A stretch of 64,000 bases of DNA from Vreelandella titanicae BH1 (GCF_000336575.1 NZ_AOPO01000001.1:868001-932000); one strand, 5' to 3'. Positions 25,391-35,638 are shown, numbered from the stretch's first letter. Numbers and translations are program-made. The notes: generated by a model not told the origin, from the letters alone.

Positions 25391-27535
25391 TTAATTAGCG
25401 AGTCGGGTAATTTTGCCAACGTTGGGAAGGTTACGGATGCGTTTAATGATGCGTGCCAGATGCACACGACCTTTCACCGACAGCGTCAGATTGACGGTGG
25501 AAAGGTGGGCATCGCGCTCTTCAATACCAATCCGCTCAATATTGGCATCGGCATCGGTGACCAGCCCGGCAAGCTCTGCGACTAGCCCACGACGGCTCTC
25601 AATTTCGATACGCAGCGCGACCGGGAAATCTTCATCAATGGTGTCCGACCACTCCAGCGCGAAGAGCTTATCAGGGTCATTTTTATCGGCGAAGTTCTTA
25701 TCCACCACGTTTTTACACTCAGCGCGATGCACCACCAACCCTTTGCCTGTGGAAAGGTGGCCCACCACGGGGTCGCCTGGTAGCGGATGGCAGCAGCGCG
25801 CAAAGTTAATCACCATGCCTTCGCTGCCGCTGATCATGACGGCTTTGCTACCCTCCCCGCCTACAGGGTGCTCATAGCTTTCGCCATGCGCCGCAGCCAC
25901 TAGGCGGCGTGCCACCACGTGGGTCATGCGGTTGCCCATCCCGAGCGACTCCAACAGAGCATCCTCAGAAGAGACATCCAACTCTTTGAAGGCGCGCTTA
26001 AGGGCGCTCTCATCCAGTTCTTCCAGGCTGGTATCGAATGGCGCCAGGGCTTTATTGAGCAACCGTCGTCCCAGCATGACCGCTTCGGTCTGCTGCTGAT
26101 ATTTAAGCGCGTGACGGATTGCCGAACGCGCCTTTGCGGTGGTCACAAAATTGAGCCAGGTAATATTGGGCTTCGCACCGGGGGCGGTGATAATTTCCAG
26201 CGTCTGACCGCTCTCTAAGCGCGTCGAGAGCGGCGCCAAATGGCGATCAATACGGCAAGCGATACAGTTATTGCCGATATCCGTGTGCACGGTGTAGGCG
26301 AAGTCGATTACGGTAGCGCCCTGGGGCAGCTCCATAATATCGCCTTTAGGTGTGAACACGTAGATATCGTCGGGGAACAGATCGTTTTTAACGTGTTCGA
26401 TAAACTCCAGCGAGTCGCCAGCGTGGCGCTGCATTTCCAGCAGGCCCTTAACCCAGGCGCGAGCACGTGCATGGCTGCCCTCGGCAATCGGATGGGAAGT
26501 CTGCCCCGCTTTATAAAGCCAGTGGGCAGCGATACCGTTATTGGCCATGGCCTCCATTTCACGGGTGCGTATCTGCACCTCAATGGGCATACCGCGGGGG
26601 CCAAACAAAGTGGTATGCAGGCTCTGGTAACCGTTAGCTTTGGGAATCGCAATGTAGTCTTTAAAGCGCCCCGGTACCGGCTTATAGAGGTTATGCACCA
26701 CGCCTAGAATACGGTAGCAGCTGGCCACATCTTCGGTAATGATGCGAAAGCCAAACACATCCATAATTTCGACAAAGGGCTTACGCTGGTCGCGCATTTT
26801 TTTATAGATCGACAGCAGATGCTTTTGGCGTCCAATGACGGTGCCATTAAGCCCGTCATCGTCCAGGCTTTTTTGCAGGGAGGACTGTATTTCGCGCATG
26901 GCACTGCGCCGGTGCCCCCGCGCTTTGGCAACCGCACGCTTGATGCGCTCCGAGCGCATGGGGTGAATCGCCTGAAAGGAGAGATCCTCAAGCTCGATAC
27001 GAATCGTATTGATACCCAGCCGTCCGGCAATTCGCGCGTAAATTTCCAGCGTTTCACGGGCAATGCGACGCTTTTTATCTGGGCGTAGGGCGCCCAGGGT
27101 GCGCATGTTATGCAACCGGTCTGCCAGCTTGACGATGATAACGCGAATATCCCGCGACATCGCCAGCACCATCTTCTGGAAATTTTCCGCCTGGGCGACG
27201 GCTTTGTCTTCAAAGGTGATTTGGGTAAGTTTGGATACCCCGTCTACCAGCTCTGCTACCGGCTTGCCAAACTGAGCCTCCAGGGCTTTTTTGGATACGC
27301 CGGTGTCTTCGATAACATCGTGCAGCATGGCAGCCATCAGGCTTTGATGATCCATGTGCATATTGGCAAGAATATTCGCTACCGCCAGTGGGTGGGTAAC
27401 GTATGGCTCGCCGGAACGCCGCCGTTGGCCGTCGTGGGCCTGCTCAGCATAGTAAAAGGCGCGTTTGACCTGCTGGATCTCATCCGAGGGTAAATAGCCG
27501 CCGAGTCTATCGGCCAGGTCATCAATGGTGAACAT
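25391..27535 (-). CDS. spoT: Bifunctional (p)ppGpp synthetase/hydrolase SpoT
   Basis: Makes and degrades the stringent-response alarmones. 714 residues: HD hydrolase domain with HDVIEDTGVSKKALEAQFG near 70, synthetase domain with IPKANGYQSLHTTLFGPRG near 300 and EVQIRTREMEAMANNGIAAHW, TGS domain near 390-450, and ACT domain at the C-terminus. The intact HD motif and length indicate SpoT rather than RelA. Part of the gmk-rpoZ-spoT-ridA run, 32 bp after rpoZ. Confidence 0.97.
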   Translation of the reverse strand: MFTIDDLADRLGGYLPSDEIQQVKRAFYYAEQAHDGQRRRSGEPYVTHPLAVANILANMHMDHQSLMAAMLHDVIEDTGVSKKALEAQFGKPVAELVDGVSKLTQITFEDKAVAQAENFQKMVLAMSRDIRVIIVKLADRLHNMRTLGALRPDKKRRIARETLEIYARIAGRLGINTIRIELEDLSFQAIHPMRSERIKRAVAKARGHRRSAMREIQSSLQKSLDDDGLNGTVIGRQKHLLSIYKKMRDQRKPFVEIMDVFGFRIITEDVASCYRILGVVHNLYKPVPGRFKDYIAIPKANGYQSLHTTLFGPRGMPIEVQIRTREMEAMANNGIAAHWLYKAGQTSHPIAEGSHARARAWVKGLLEMQRHAGDSLEFIEHVKNDLFPDDIYVFTPKGDIMELPQGATVIDFAYTVHTDIGNNCIACRIDRHLAPLSTRLESGQTLEIITAPGAKPNITWLNFVTTAKARSAIRHALKYQQQTEAVMLGRRLLNKALAPFDTSLEELDESALKRAFKELDVSSEDALLESLGMGNRMTHVVARRLVAAAHGESYEHPVGGEGSKAVMISGSEGMVINFARCCHPLPGDPVVGHLSTGKGLVVHRAECKNVVDKNFADKNDPDKLFALEWSDTIDEDFPVALRIEIESRRGLVAELAGLVTDADANIERIGIEERDAHLSTVNLTLSVKGRVHLARIIKRIRNLPNVGKITRLAN

Positions 27536-27567
27536 CTACCGCGCCTCTATCGGTTTCGTTGAAAACG

Positions 27568-27825
27568 TTAGTCGTCGATATGAGTAGGCGCCATAGCCGG
27601 GCGCGGACGAACAGCGGCTTCAACGGGCTCGTCCAGTACAGTGTGATCGACCAGGCCTGCGGCAATTTCACGCAGCGCCATCACCGTAGGTTTATCATTT
27701 TCCCAAGGTAGCAGAGCATCGCGGGAGCCGCGCGCCAGCTGACGAGCACGCTGGGTGGAAATCATCACCAGCTTGAAACGGTTTTCAACATTTTCAAGAC
27801 AATCTTCAACGGTTACGCGAGCCAT
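27568..27825 (-). CDS. rpoZ: RNA polymerase omega subunit RpoZ
   Basis: Small RNA polymerase subunit that helps assemble beta-prime and contributes to the ppGpp site. 85 residues from ATG 27825, preceded by [27 protein letters not shown] and [14 protein letters not shown] are the family signature. The upstream in-frame extension overlaps gmk and is not coding. Grouping with spoT, whose product acts through this subunit, is conserved. Confidence 0.96.
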   Translation of the reverse strand: MARVTVEDCLENVENRFKLVMISTQRARQLARGSRDALLPWENDKPTVMALREIAAGLVDHTVLDEPVEAAVRPRPAMAPTHIDD

Positions 27826-27940
27826 GGGAGCCTTCCTGTTATGACGGAACCGGGCCGACGCCGTTATAAAAAAACTAACGGCACCGACCCAGCGAAAAAG
27901 ATGTACTGCAATGCAATAGAAAGTAGTAGAACCGTATAGA

Positions 27941-28591
<651 letters not shown>

Positions 28592-28721
28592 TTAGCAAAA
28601 TAAGTAGCGGAAAACGTAGTAAACGCAAGTAAAGCGACTGCAGCAGAGCAGCAAGGCTGCGCAGTATCGCACACCCAGCGCGACGACTGTAGCGTTGGTG
28701 GTGACATACAGGGAGGTAGGC

Positions 28722-29417
28722 ATGCGCAGTACGCTATTTATTTTAGCCCTGATTGCGCTGGGCGTAGCCCTGCAAAAAGGCATCATTGAGATTCCCCGCC
28801 ACTGGGCGCCATGGGCTCCGCTGCATATTGACGACCCCATTACGCCGGTCACACAGCTTAAGTTAAGCCGCTTGGCAGACGACCGCGCAGGCTGTTTAGC
28901 TGCGTTAGATACCGTCCCCGAGGGCGAGCTGCGCTATACGCCATTGGCCGATTACGCCCCCACGGCGAGCTGCCCGCTTGCCAATATCGTGCGCATGCAC
29001 TCTAGCGGGGTCGCGTTCAATCAGAGTTTCGTGGCCTCCTGCCCGATGGCACTGGCGTGGGTCATGTATGAACGCCACGCGTTACAGCCTGCCGCCAAGG
29101 AGATTATGGGTAGCCGAGTGAGCCAGGTTAACCACGTAGGTAGCTTTGCCTGCCGTAACGTTTATGGCCGCGAAGCCGGCAGGCGAAGCGAACACGCCAC
29201 CGCCGAAGCGCTGGATGTAGTGGGATTTCAGTTTGAGAACGGCCAGCGTATTACGCTGATCAATGACTGGGATGATGAAGGCGAGGTAGGTGAGTTTTTA
29301 CGCGCTGCGCGGGATGGCGCCTGCCATACCTTCGGTAATGTATTGGGGCCCGATTACAACGCCGCGCATGCGGATCACTTTCATATGGGCATGCGCGGAT
29401 TTAGGCTGTGTCGCTAA
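28722..29417 (+). CDS. Extensin-like C-terminal domain protein
   Basis: 231 residues from ATG 28722, with GGAGG seven bases upstream. An N-terminal hydrophobic segment (about 3-20) acts as signal or anchor. The rest matches the extensin-like C-terminal family found in many proteobacteria: paired cysteines, SEHATAEALDVVGFQFENG near 165 and the HADHFHMGMRG end, a D/H-rich pattern reminiscent of M15-type metallopeptidases. A cell-envelope hydrolase role is plausible but unproven. Confidence 0.85.
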   Translation: MRSTLFILALIALGVALQKGIIEIPRHWAPWAPLHIDDPITPVTQLKLSRLADDRAGCLAALDTVPEGELRYTPLADYAPTASCPLANIVRMHSSGVAFNQSFVASCPMALAWVMYERHALQPAAKEIMGSRVSQVNHVGSFACRNVYGREAGRRSEHATAEALDVVGFQFENGQRITLINDWDDEGEVGEFLRAARDGACHTFGNVLGPDYNAAHADHFHMGMRGFRLCR

Positions 29418-29432
29418 GAGATCAACCATTAC

Positions 29433-29684
29433 TTATTCGAGATTGATGTCATCTGCATCGGTGGCGGCACCGGTGGCAGCACCAACGCCACCGCCGATAA
29501 CGGCGCCTTGAACGACGCTACCACCGGTTACGGCTGCGGCACCCGCGCCAATGGCAGCACCGACACCCGCGCCGCTAGTAGCGCGCTCTCCGGTAGTGGT
29601 ACCACAACCCACCAAGCCAATGGTTAACGCCACCACCGCGCCGAGGGTCAATATGCGTGTCAAATTCAATACCTGAATGTGCAT
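29433..29684 (-). CDS. Small glycine-zipper lipoprotein
   Basis: 83 residues from ATG 29684; AAGGAG six bases upstream decides this start over ATG 29690, which touches the ribosome site. Lipobox LVGC near residue 27 predicts an acylated cysteine. The mature part carries two glycine-zipper helices (GAGVGAAIGAGAAAVTGG and VVQGAVIGGGVGAATGAA), as in OsmB/SlyB-like outer membrane lipoproteins. Likely envelope stress or structural role. Converges with the extensin-like gene. Confidence 0.85.
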   Translation of the reverse strand: MHIQVLNLTRILTLGAVVALTIGLVGCGTTTGERATSGAGVGAAIGAGAAAVTGGSVVQGAVIGGGVGAATGAATDADDINLE

Positions 29685-29805
29685 GGTCATCTCCTTATGG
29701 GTTACTACTCTTACACAGTAGAGAGAATTCGACTTTTTAGCCATGTTAATTATCACTGTTCGATAACTAAGCAGCTGGCCAATCACAATGCAACGTTAGC
29801 CAACG

Positions 29806-31017
29806 CTAGGCTCGCTGGGCCACGGCGCCGTAGGTGCGCTTTTCCAACCATCGCCCAGCGGCAAAAATCACCAAGCCACAGAGTGCCAATCCCGCACCGA
29901 CCAAGCCCGTGCTCGACCAGCTAAAGCCAGCGCTGATTGCCAGGCCAGCAAGCCACGCCCCTAGGGCATTGGCACCGTTAAAGGCCGCGTGGTTGAGTGA
30001 GGCCGCCATGGTTTGGGCATCCTCTGCCACATCCATTAAGCGGGTTTGTAATGAAGGCGCTAGCGCCATACTGGTGCCCACCAGGCCAACGAACAACAGC
30101 CCCGTCCAAACGTTATTCGCCGCAAAGTAAAACAACCCTTGTACCACGCCACACCAGAGCAGAATGGTAGGTATGGCACGCATCAGGTTTTTATCCGCCA
30201 TGCGCCCGCCGATTAAGTTACCGGCAATAGAGCCCAGGCCGAAAATGACCAGCACCAACGGCCCCAGCGCTTCGCTCATACCCGCCTGCTGGGTTAATGT
30301 CGGCATCACATAGCTAAAAATGGCGAACATGCCGCCGCAGCCGATGCAGGCAAGCGCCAGGGTAACCAACACCCGCTGCTTAAGCAGCGCTGAAAGCTCA
30401 CGCACCGGGCTTGCTAGAGTATCGACGGGCTGCACCGGTACATAGAAGCGGATCAACAGGGCGGTGAGCAACGCAATACCACCGACACCCGCAAAGGCGA
30501 TCTGCCAGCCCAACAGGTTACCCGCCCAGGTACCCAGCGGCGCACCGATCAGAATCGCCACGGTTAAGCCCATCATCACCCGAGAAACGGCCCGCGCCCG
30601 TTGGTCTATCGGCACGGCTCCCGCGGCCACCAGTGCGGCGATGCCAAAATAGGCGCCGTGAGGCAAACCAGCCAGAAAACGCAGCCCTACGAATGACCAG
30701 AACCCTGGTGCCATGGCACTGGCAATATTGCCCACCGCAAATACCAGCATCAGCATAATCAACAGCGACCGCCTAGGTACTCGCGCGGCCAGCGCCGAAA
30801 TCAGCGGCGCACCGACTACCACGCCCAAGGCGTAGCTGCTTATTGCGTAACCCACTTGCGGCACCGTTACCGCTAAATCACCCGCCACACGGTTCATCAG
30901 GCCCATAATGACGAACTCGCTGGTGCCGATTCCAAAGCCGCCCAGCGCCAACACAAATTCGGCCAAACGCGGGTTGCGCGCCAGCCCTTGAGACGACGAT
31001 GCTGTCGAATCCTGCAT
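29806..31017 (-). CDS. MFS transporter, drug/sugar efflux type
   Basis: 403 residues from ATG 31017, with AAGGAG about 6 bases upstream. Twelve membrane segments with the DHA1-type N-terminal block GFGIGTSEFVIMGLMNRVAGDL and a PRRSLLIMLM loop after segment 2. Resembles the AraJ/YdhP group of small-molecule exporters. Substrate cannot be deduced. No divergent regulator gene is present. Confidence 0.9.
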   Translation of the reverse strand: MQDSTASSSQGLARNPRLAEFVLALGGFGIGTSEFVIMGLMNRVAGDLAVTVPQVGYAISSYALGVVVGAPLISALAARVPRRSLLIMLMLVFAVGNIASAMAPGFWSFVGLRFLAGLPHGAYFGIAALVAAGAVPIDQRARAVSRVMMGLTVAILIGAPLGTWAGNLLGWQIAFAGVGGIALLTALLIRFYVPVQPVDTLASPVRELSALLKQRVLVTLALACIGCGGMFAIFSYVMPTLTQQAGMSEALGPLVLVIFGLGSIAGNLIGGRMADKNLMRAIPTILLWCGVVQGLFYFAANNVWTGLLFVGLVGTSMALAPSLQTRLMDVAEDAQTMAASLNHAAFNGANALGAWLAGLAISAGFSWSSTGLVGAGLALCGLVIFAAGRWLEKRTYGAVAQRA

Positions 31018-31175
31018 GCTTAACTCCTTGGGATACCGCCCGGTTGGTATCACGATGGCGCAAATGATCGCAGGATTAGACGAAAGTAGAAACATGCTGC
31101 GTTTAAAAAGTTAGCGGGCGAACACAATCGTTAAGTTGGGTTGAATAGGAAATGTTTGGATAAGGTGTTTGGCGG

Positions 31176-31496
31176 TCAGGCGATAGGGGATTCCACTGAA
31201 AGCAACCGCTCACGCAGACGACGGTTACGCGGCACCAAGCCGGTTTGCAGACCCAAGGGGCGGAATACTTGGTTTAGCAGCGCCAGTGTAGGGCTTGCTT
31301 TATCGGCTTCCAGATCAGACAAGGTGCGGCGACTGATACCTACCAACTCGGCATATTGTGTCTGCGACATTCCCAACACTTCGCGGCGTAGTTGACGCAG
31401 CACCTGCCCTGAGCTGATCTCTTCCCGCAGCAGCTGGGACAATAGCGCCATAAGTAGTGCCTCGCGCTCAATGCTAGAGAGTTCTTTGCGTTTCAT
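31176..31496 (-). CDS. HipB-like XRE antitoxin/repressor
   Basis: 106 residues with a Cro/C1-type helix-turn-helix in the middle to C-terminal part (RREVLGMSQTQYAELVGISRRTLSDLEADKASPTLALLNQV). Its start overlaps the hipA-like stop by four bases (ATGA), so expression is coupled. In classical hip loci the repressor precedes the kinase; here it follows. It would bind the evenly spaced TGAGCA-type dyads in the promoter region upstream of hipA. Confidence 0.88.
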   Translation of the reverse strand: MKRKELSSIEREALLMALLSQLLREEISSGQVLRQLRREVLGMSQTQYAELVGISRRTLSDLEADKASPTLALLNQVFRPLGLQTGLVPRNRRLRERLLSVESPIA

Positions 31497-32836
31497 ACCA
31501 GCCCCCAGCGGCGCAGCTTAGCATCCAGATAATTTAACCCCACCGCATTCGATGCTAGCAACGCTTCCGGCACTCCCCGCGCAGCAAGTCGTTCTTTTAG
31601 CCCGACTAACTGCCTCCCCAGCGCTTTTAGCTCTGCCATCAACTGCTCGGCTGGCACATAGGCATTTAAGTTCTCCGCAATGGCGACCCAGTTGAATTCA
31701 GGACCCTCTTCAAACGGCGCGCCCCAAGTGGTGGTGCGAATAATACTTTCTGGGTCAGCCTTCATGGGCGCAAAATCGTAGACTGGCGCCAGCCAGATTC
31801 CCTGAGGCGTTTTCAACAGCGCCGTATTGCGGCCATGGTTATCGCTATTAGCAAAAGCGACATTAAGCAGATCACGTTTCACCCACTCGCTCACGAAACG
31901 CGCCGTATCAAAATGACCTCCTAACTCGCGAACGCGGTATTGCTGGCTCAACAGGCCAACCAGTGCCTCAATCACGTCAAAATGGTTTAAGAAGCTTCCC
32001 GGCTGACGCTTCATCGCGGAATAAACCGACTCCAGCCCATACAGCGTTCGCTTCCCAGCGGGGTAATCAACATCAAAGCGGGGCAACCAGAGAGATGGAT
32101 AGCGCTCGCCTTCCAGTAGCCGCATCCCTTGAGTGTCGATCGTCGCTATGCCGAGTGACGCCAGCTCATGATAGAAATGGTATTCGGCGCGAAGGATATT
32201 GTTATCAAGCTCGGTGCGCTGGCCGCGAGGAAATTTCACCAGATAGTGCTGGTCGGTATTCGCCGGATCATCCTGATAGGTATCGATCCAGACCTGATCG
32301 TTTGGCGAACAGCGTAGCAGTAGCTTAGGCGCTTCGCCGCCAGCGCCGGTCGCCCCCCCCCCAGCGGCTCCCATTTGCTGCGCATAAGCAAGAAAATCGC
32401 TATCTCGATCCACAACATCGCGTAAGGCAAAGCGCTGCTGCTCTAGCGTGCTACCTACTGGACGCTCGGGAAGGGCCTCTTTAATACGTAAATTACCCAC
32501 CGGAGCAATCGTCCCTTTAGCCAATAGGGCGTAATCTTGTTCAGCCTCAGTAAGCGCCGATATCCCCAACTGCGTGACCCAGTAACGACGGCTGGCCCCA
32601 GAAGGCATGATATCGTCTAAAAAAGCGAACCAGCGTGGCGATTGATGAGTATTCATGAGTTCAATCGGCAAAAGCAGGCTGCAAGCATGCTCATCATCGC
32701 GATCCAACCATTCAAGGGCATAATCGGTGATATAGCCCAAACGCGCAGGTCCTCGACGACCTTGCTCTGGGTGCTCAATCACCAGCTCAGCGGCATCGTG
32801 CCACTGGCCATGATGAAATGCCTGGATGGTTAGCAA
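31493..32836 (-). CDS. HipA-like serine/threonine kinase toxin
   Basis: 447 residues, the usual HipA length. N-terminal HipA domain (about 1-120), then the kinase: glycine-rich loop GAAGGGATGAGGEAPKLLL near 165, catalytic block NVAFANSDNHGRNTALL near 320 with the Asp/Asn pair, and APVYDFAPM metal-binding Asp near 350. All key residues are intact. HipA-type toxins phosphorylate targets such as glutamyl-tRNA synthetase and cause dormancy; the target here is unknown. The glycine loop is encoded by a run of ten G (32353-32362 on the complement), a potential slippage site. Start chosen at the first codon after the promoter dyads. Confidence 0.9.
   Translation of the reverse strand: MLTIQAFHHGQWHDAAELVIEHPEQGRRGPARLGYITDYALEWLDRDDEHACSLLLPIELMNTHQSPRWFAFLDDIMPSGASRRYWVTQLGISALTEAEQDYALLAKGTIAPVGNLRIKEALPERPVGSTLEQQRFALRDVVDRDSDFLAYAQQMGAAGGGATGAGGEAPKLLLRCSPNDQVWIDTYQDDPANTDQHYLVKFPRGQRTELDNNILRAEYHFYHELASLGIATIDTQGMRLLEGERYPSLWLPRFDVDYPAGKRTLYGLESVYSAMKRQPGSFLNHFDVIEALVGLLSQQYRVRELGGHFDTARFVSEWVKRDLLNVAFANSDNHGRNTALLKTPQGIWLAPVYDFAPMKADPESIIRTTTWGAPFEEGPEFNWVAIAENLNAYVPAEQLMAELKALGRQLVGLKERLAARGVPEALLASNAVGLNYLDAKLRRWGLV
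32353..32362 (-). repeat. Homopolymeric G10 tract inside hipA
   Basis: Ten consecutive C on +, read as G10 in the coding strand, spanning the GGGA codons of the kinase glycine-rich region. A one-base slip would shift the frame of the remaining two thirds of the gene. Confidence 0.9.
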
Positions 32837-32867
32837 CGTGGGACACCTTAATTGAGCAGTTAATAAC

Positions 32868-32885
32868 TGAGCAGCTTAATGCTCA
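32868..32885. promoter_or_regulatory. Operator-like dyad 1 (hipA-proximal)
   Basis: TGAGCAGCTTAATGCTCA: TGAGCA-N6-TGCTCA, perfect outer arms, 32 bp upstream of the hipA start. An overlapping partial copy, TGAGCA-N6-AACTGA, begins at 32853. Confidence 0.65.
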
Positions 32886-32909
32886 ATAGTGTAGTCCAAG
32901 GCTCCGGAA

Positions 32910-32927
32910 TGTGCATTTTAATACTCA
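32910..32927. promoter_or_regulatory. Operator-like dyad 2 (central)
   Basis: TGTGCATTTTAATACTCA, one arm mismatch against TGAGCA-N6-TACTCA, starting 42 bp after dyad 1. Confidence 0.5.
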
Positions 32928-32950
32928 TAAATATATAAAAACCCAAATAG

Positions 32951-32968
32951 TGAGCAATATAATACTCA
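32951..32968. promoter_or_regulatory. Operator-like dyad 3 (glycosylase-proximal)
   Basis: TGAGCAATATAATACTCA, starting 41 bp after dyad 2 and ending 18 bp before the glycosylase ATG, where it would overlap the promoter or transcription start of that gene. Confidence 0.6.
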
Positions 32969-32986
32969 TTTTAACCAGGAGTAATA

Positions 32987-33613
32987 ATGCCAGCTAATAC
33001 CTCATCTTTTAACACGATCGAACACGCCATGGCTGAACTCGTCGAGGCCGACCCCGATATCGCCCACGCCCTACCTCTAGTGGGGGCACCCTCGCCTCGG
33101 GAGCGCGATAAAGGCTTTGCGACGTTCTTCTCGACTATCGTTAGCCAGCAGCTATCCACCGAAGCGGCTCGCGCGATTATGGGTCGTGTAAATACACTGC
33201 TGCCCGAGCTTCACGCCAAGGCAGTGATGGAGGTAGAGGGCCAAGCGCTACGCGATGCGGGGCTTTCCTGGCGTAAGATCGAGTACGCTAAAGGGCTGGC
33301 AGAAGCAGAGTTGGCAGGCACTTTTAGCGCCGTGGGGCTTGAACAGCTAAGCGACGACGAGGCGATTGCCGCGATTACCGAGCTACGCGGCTTTGGCCGC
33401 TGGAGCGCTGAGATTTACCTGATGTTCTCGCTGCAACGCCCAGATATTTTCCCCGCTGATGACCTTGCCCTGCGGGTAGCGCTGGGCCGCTTAAAAGGCA
33501 TGGACGACAAACCCACGCCCAAGCAGGCCCGCCAGTTGGTAGAACACTGGGCGCCCTGGCGCAGCGTGGGTTCGCTGTTTCTGTGGCACTACTATCGCGG
33601 CGAGCCGCTTTAA
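32987..33613 (+). CDS. DNA-3-methyladenine glycosylase (HhH-GPD, AlkA-like)
   Basis: Base-excision glycosylase removing alkylated purines. 208 residues, shorter than E. coli AlkA because the N-terminal TBP-like domain is absent, as in Mag1-type enzymes. Helix-hairpin-helix ELRGFGRWSAEIYLMFSLQ near 130 and catalytic Asp in IFPADDLALRVALGRL near 155; the SWRKIEYAKGLAE segment is conserved. CAGGAG lies about 8 bases before ATG. It is divergent from hipA with a 150-bp shared promoter region containing three dyads, suggesting shared control. Confidence 0.92.
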   Translation: MPANTSSFNTIEHAMAELVEADPDIAHALPLVGAPSPRERDKGFATFFSTIVSQQLSTEAARAIMGRVNTLLPELHAKAVMEVEGQALRDAGLSWRKIEYAKGLAEAELAGTFSAVGLEQLSDDEAIAAITELRGFGRWSAEIYLMFSLQRPDIFPADDLALRVALGRLKGMDDKPTPKQARQLVEHWAPWRSVGSLFLWHYYRGEPL

Positions 33614-34485
33614 GCATCCAGCCCGCCAAACTTACCGTTCTGGTAGTCCTCGACCGCCTGAACGATCTCTTCACGGGTATTCATTACAAAAGGGCCGTGG
33701 GAGTAAACAGGCTCATCGATCACCTCACCATGACCAAACAGCAAGCGCGCGTCGCTACTGGCTTCGATATCGAGGTTATCGCCATCGCGATCTACTTCAA
33801 TCAGATGGTGCGGCTTGACTGGCTCGCCTCCCACCGTGACATCGCCATCCACCACGTAGAGAAACACCTGCCGTCCAGGTGCTACGGGCAGTTGCTCGTG
33901 GCTACCGGCAGGCAGCCGCAGCGTCGACATAAACACGCCGGTTAGCGTGTCGATAGGGCCAGCACTACCCTGCCACTCACCTGAGATCAGGTTCAGCTCA
34001 CCGCCACCCGGCAACTTAATAGCGGGAATGGATTCTTGCTGCAGCCCCACATAGCGCGGCGCGCTCATTTTCAAGCGCGACGGCAGGTTGATCCATAGCT
34101 GCAGAATTTCCAACGGGCCGCCGTCGCGCAGAAACTCCTCCGGCGAAATTTCCGCATGCACAATGCCGCTGCCCGCGGTCATCCACTGCACGCCGCCCGC
34201 ATTGATCACGCTTTGATGCTTGGCGCTATCGGCGTGGGCCAATGAGCCTTCCAAGATAAAGGTGACCGTTTCAAAGCCCCGGTGCGGATGCGGGCCGAAC
34301 GGCAGGCCACGATTATTGGCCGGATACGTCTGCGGTCCGTGATGGTTAAGAAACAGAAACGGATCGAGCTGTTCAAGCTGCGGCCCCGGCAGCGGGCGCC
34401 GGGTAACTAAATCGCCTATATCATCGCGCTTGGCTGGATGCTGGGCGATCACGCGGCGTGCTGATTGAATAGTGTCTGATGGCAT
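33610..34485 (-). CDS. Pirin family protein
   Basis: Bicupin protein, 291 residues. N-terminal cupin has the Fe-binding pattern HPHRGFETVTFILEGSLAHAD near 68 and a later His/Glu (GSGIVHAEISPEE); the C-terminal cupin follows from about 180. Bacterial pirins include quercetin dioxygenases and regulators of redox enzymes; the specific role here is unknown. Its 3' end overlaps the convergent glycosylase gene by 4 bases. Confidence 0.93.
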   Translation of the reverse strand: MPSDTIQSARRVIAQHPAKRDDIGDLVTRRPLPGPQLEQLDPFLFLNHHGPQTYPANNRGLPFGPHPHRGFETVTFILEGSLAHADSAKHQSVINAGGVQWMTAGSGIVHAEISPEEFLRDGGPLEILQLWINLPSRLKMSAPRYVGLQQESIPAIKLPGGGELNLISGEWQGSAGPIDTLTGVFMSTLRLPAGSHEQLPVAPGRQVFLYVVDGDVTVGGEPVKPHHLIEVDRDGDNLDIEASSDARLLFGHGEVIDEPVYSHGPFVMNTREEIVQAVEDYQNGKFGGLDA

Positions 34486-34597
34486 AACTTACTCCTTATC
34501 AATACGCCCAGCGTAAAACCTCAACCCGCAGATGAGGAGCGAATAATTTGCCTTGTTTCATTGAAGGAAATTGTTATTAAACGTCTCAGCGGTTTCC

Positions 34598-35638
34598 TCA
34601 AAACTCGGTCACCACCGTCACGCCCGCCCCTTCGAACTTATCCATGTTCATCAGCGCATCAATCGACTGCTCAAGATTGATTCGTTTGCCGATTAGTTTT
34701 TCAGGCGCCAGCTTTCCCGACTCGATCATCGCCAGCATGGCGTCATAACGGTGGGCCTGCATGCCGTGGCTACCCAGTATTTCAAGCTCATGGGCAATGA
34801 CCTTGCTCATGGGAATGGCGGGCGTGCTGTTCTCGGCCAACATCAACCCGACCTGGACATGCTTGCCACGTTTACGCAGGTTACTGATGGAGTTAAAGCA
34901 GGTCGTCGGGTGGCCCAGCGCATCCAGCGATACGTGAGCGCCTCCCCGGGTTATCTCTGCAACTGCTTCCACCACATTGGGTACCTTGGCAGCATTCACG
35001 GTGGCAGTGGCACCCAGTTGACGGGCCAGATCAAGCGCCTCTTCCGAAATATCGATGGCCACCACGTTAGCACCGACGGCGTTGGCAATCATTACAGCAG
35101 AAAGCCCAACCCCACCGCAGCCGTGGACGGCCACCCACTGGCCTGCCGCTGTTTTGCCCTGATCCACCACGGCCCGAAAAGAGGTAACGAACCGGCAACC
35201 CAAGCTCGCCGCCGTCGCAAAGTCGAGTGTCTCTGGCAGCGCGACCAAATTCACATCAGCGTAGTGAATACTCACATACTCGGCAAATGAGCCCCAGTGC
35301 GTGAAACCGGGCTGAAACTGACTATCGCAAACCTGATGATTGCCGGAGTGGCACTCAGGGCAAGTGCCACAGCCACCCACGAACGGCACCGTGACGCGGT
35401 CGCCAATGCGCCACTTTTTTACGTCTTTACCCACAGCTTCGACTACGCCGGAAAGCTCATGCCCCGGCACATGGGGAAGTTGAATATCGGTGTCATGCCC
35501 CACCCAGCCATGCCAGTCGCTGCGACAAACTCCGGTCGCCATGACTTTCACCACAACGCCATGCGGCTCAGGGGTGGGATCCGGCAGTTGCTGGATCTGT
35601 GGTGGGGCGGAAAATTGCTCAAAAACAACGGCTTTCAT
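34598..35638 (-). CDS. Zinc-dependent alcohol dehydrogenase
   Basis: Medium-chain dehydrogenase, 346 residues. Catalytic zinc ligands in [13 protein letters not shown] and PGHELSG, structural zinc cysteines in [15 protein letters not shown] near 92-106, and NAD-binding [20 protein letters not shown] near 175. The four structural cysteines are all present. Substrate not deducible; sequence type resembles broad-range or polyol-acting members. Single gene. Confidence 0.93.
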   Translation of the reverse strand: MKAVVFEQFSAPPQIQQLPDPTPEPHGVVVKVMATGVCRSDWHGWVGHDTDIQLPHVPGHELSGVVEAVGKDVKKWRIGDRVTVPFVGGCGTCPECHSGNHQVCDSQFQPGFTHWGSFAEYVSIHYADVNLVALPETLDFATAASLGCRFVTSFRAVVDQGKTAAGQWVAVHGCGGVGLSAVMIANAVGANVVAIDISEEALDLARQLGATATVNAAKVPNVVEAVAEITRGGAHVSLDALGHPTTCFNSISNLRKRGKHVQVGLMLAENSTPAIPMSKVIAHELEILGSHGMQAHRYDAMLAMIESGKLAPEKLIGKRINLEQSIDALMNMDKFEGAGVTVVTEF

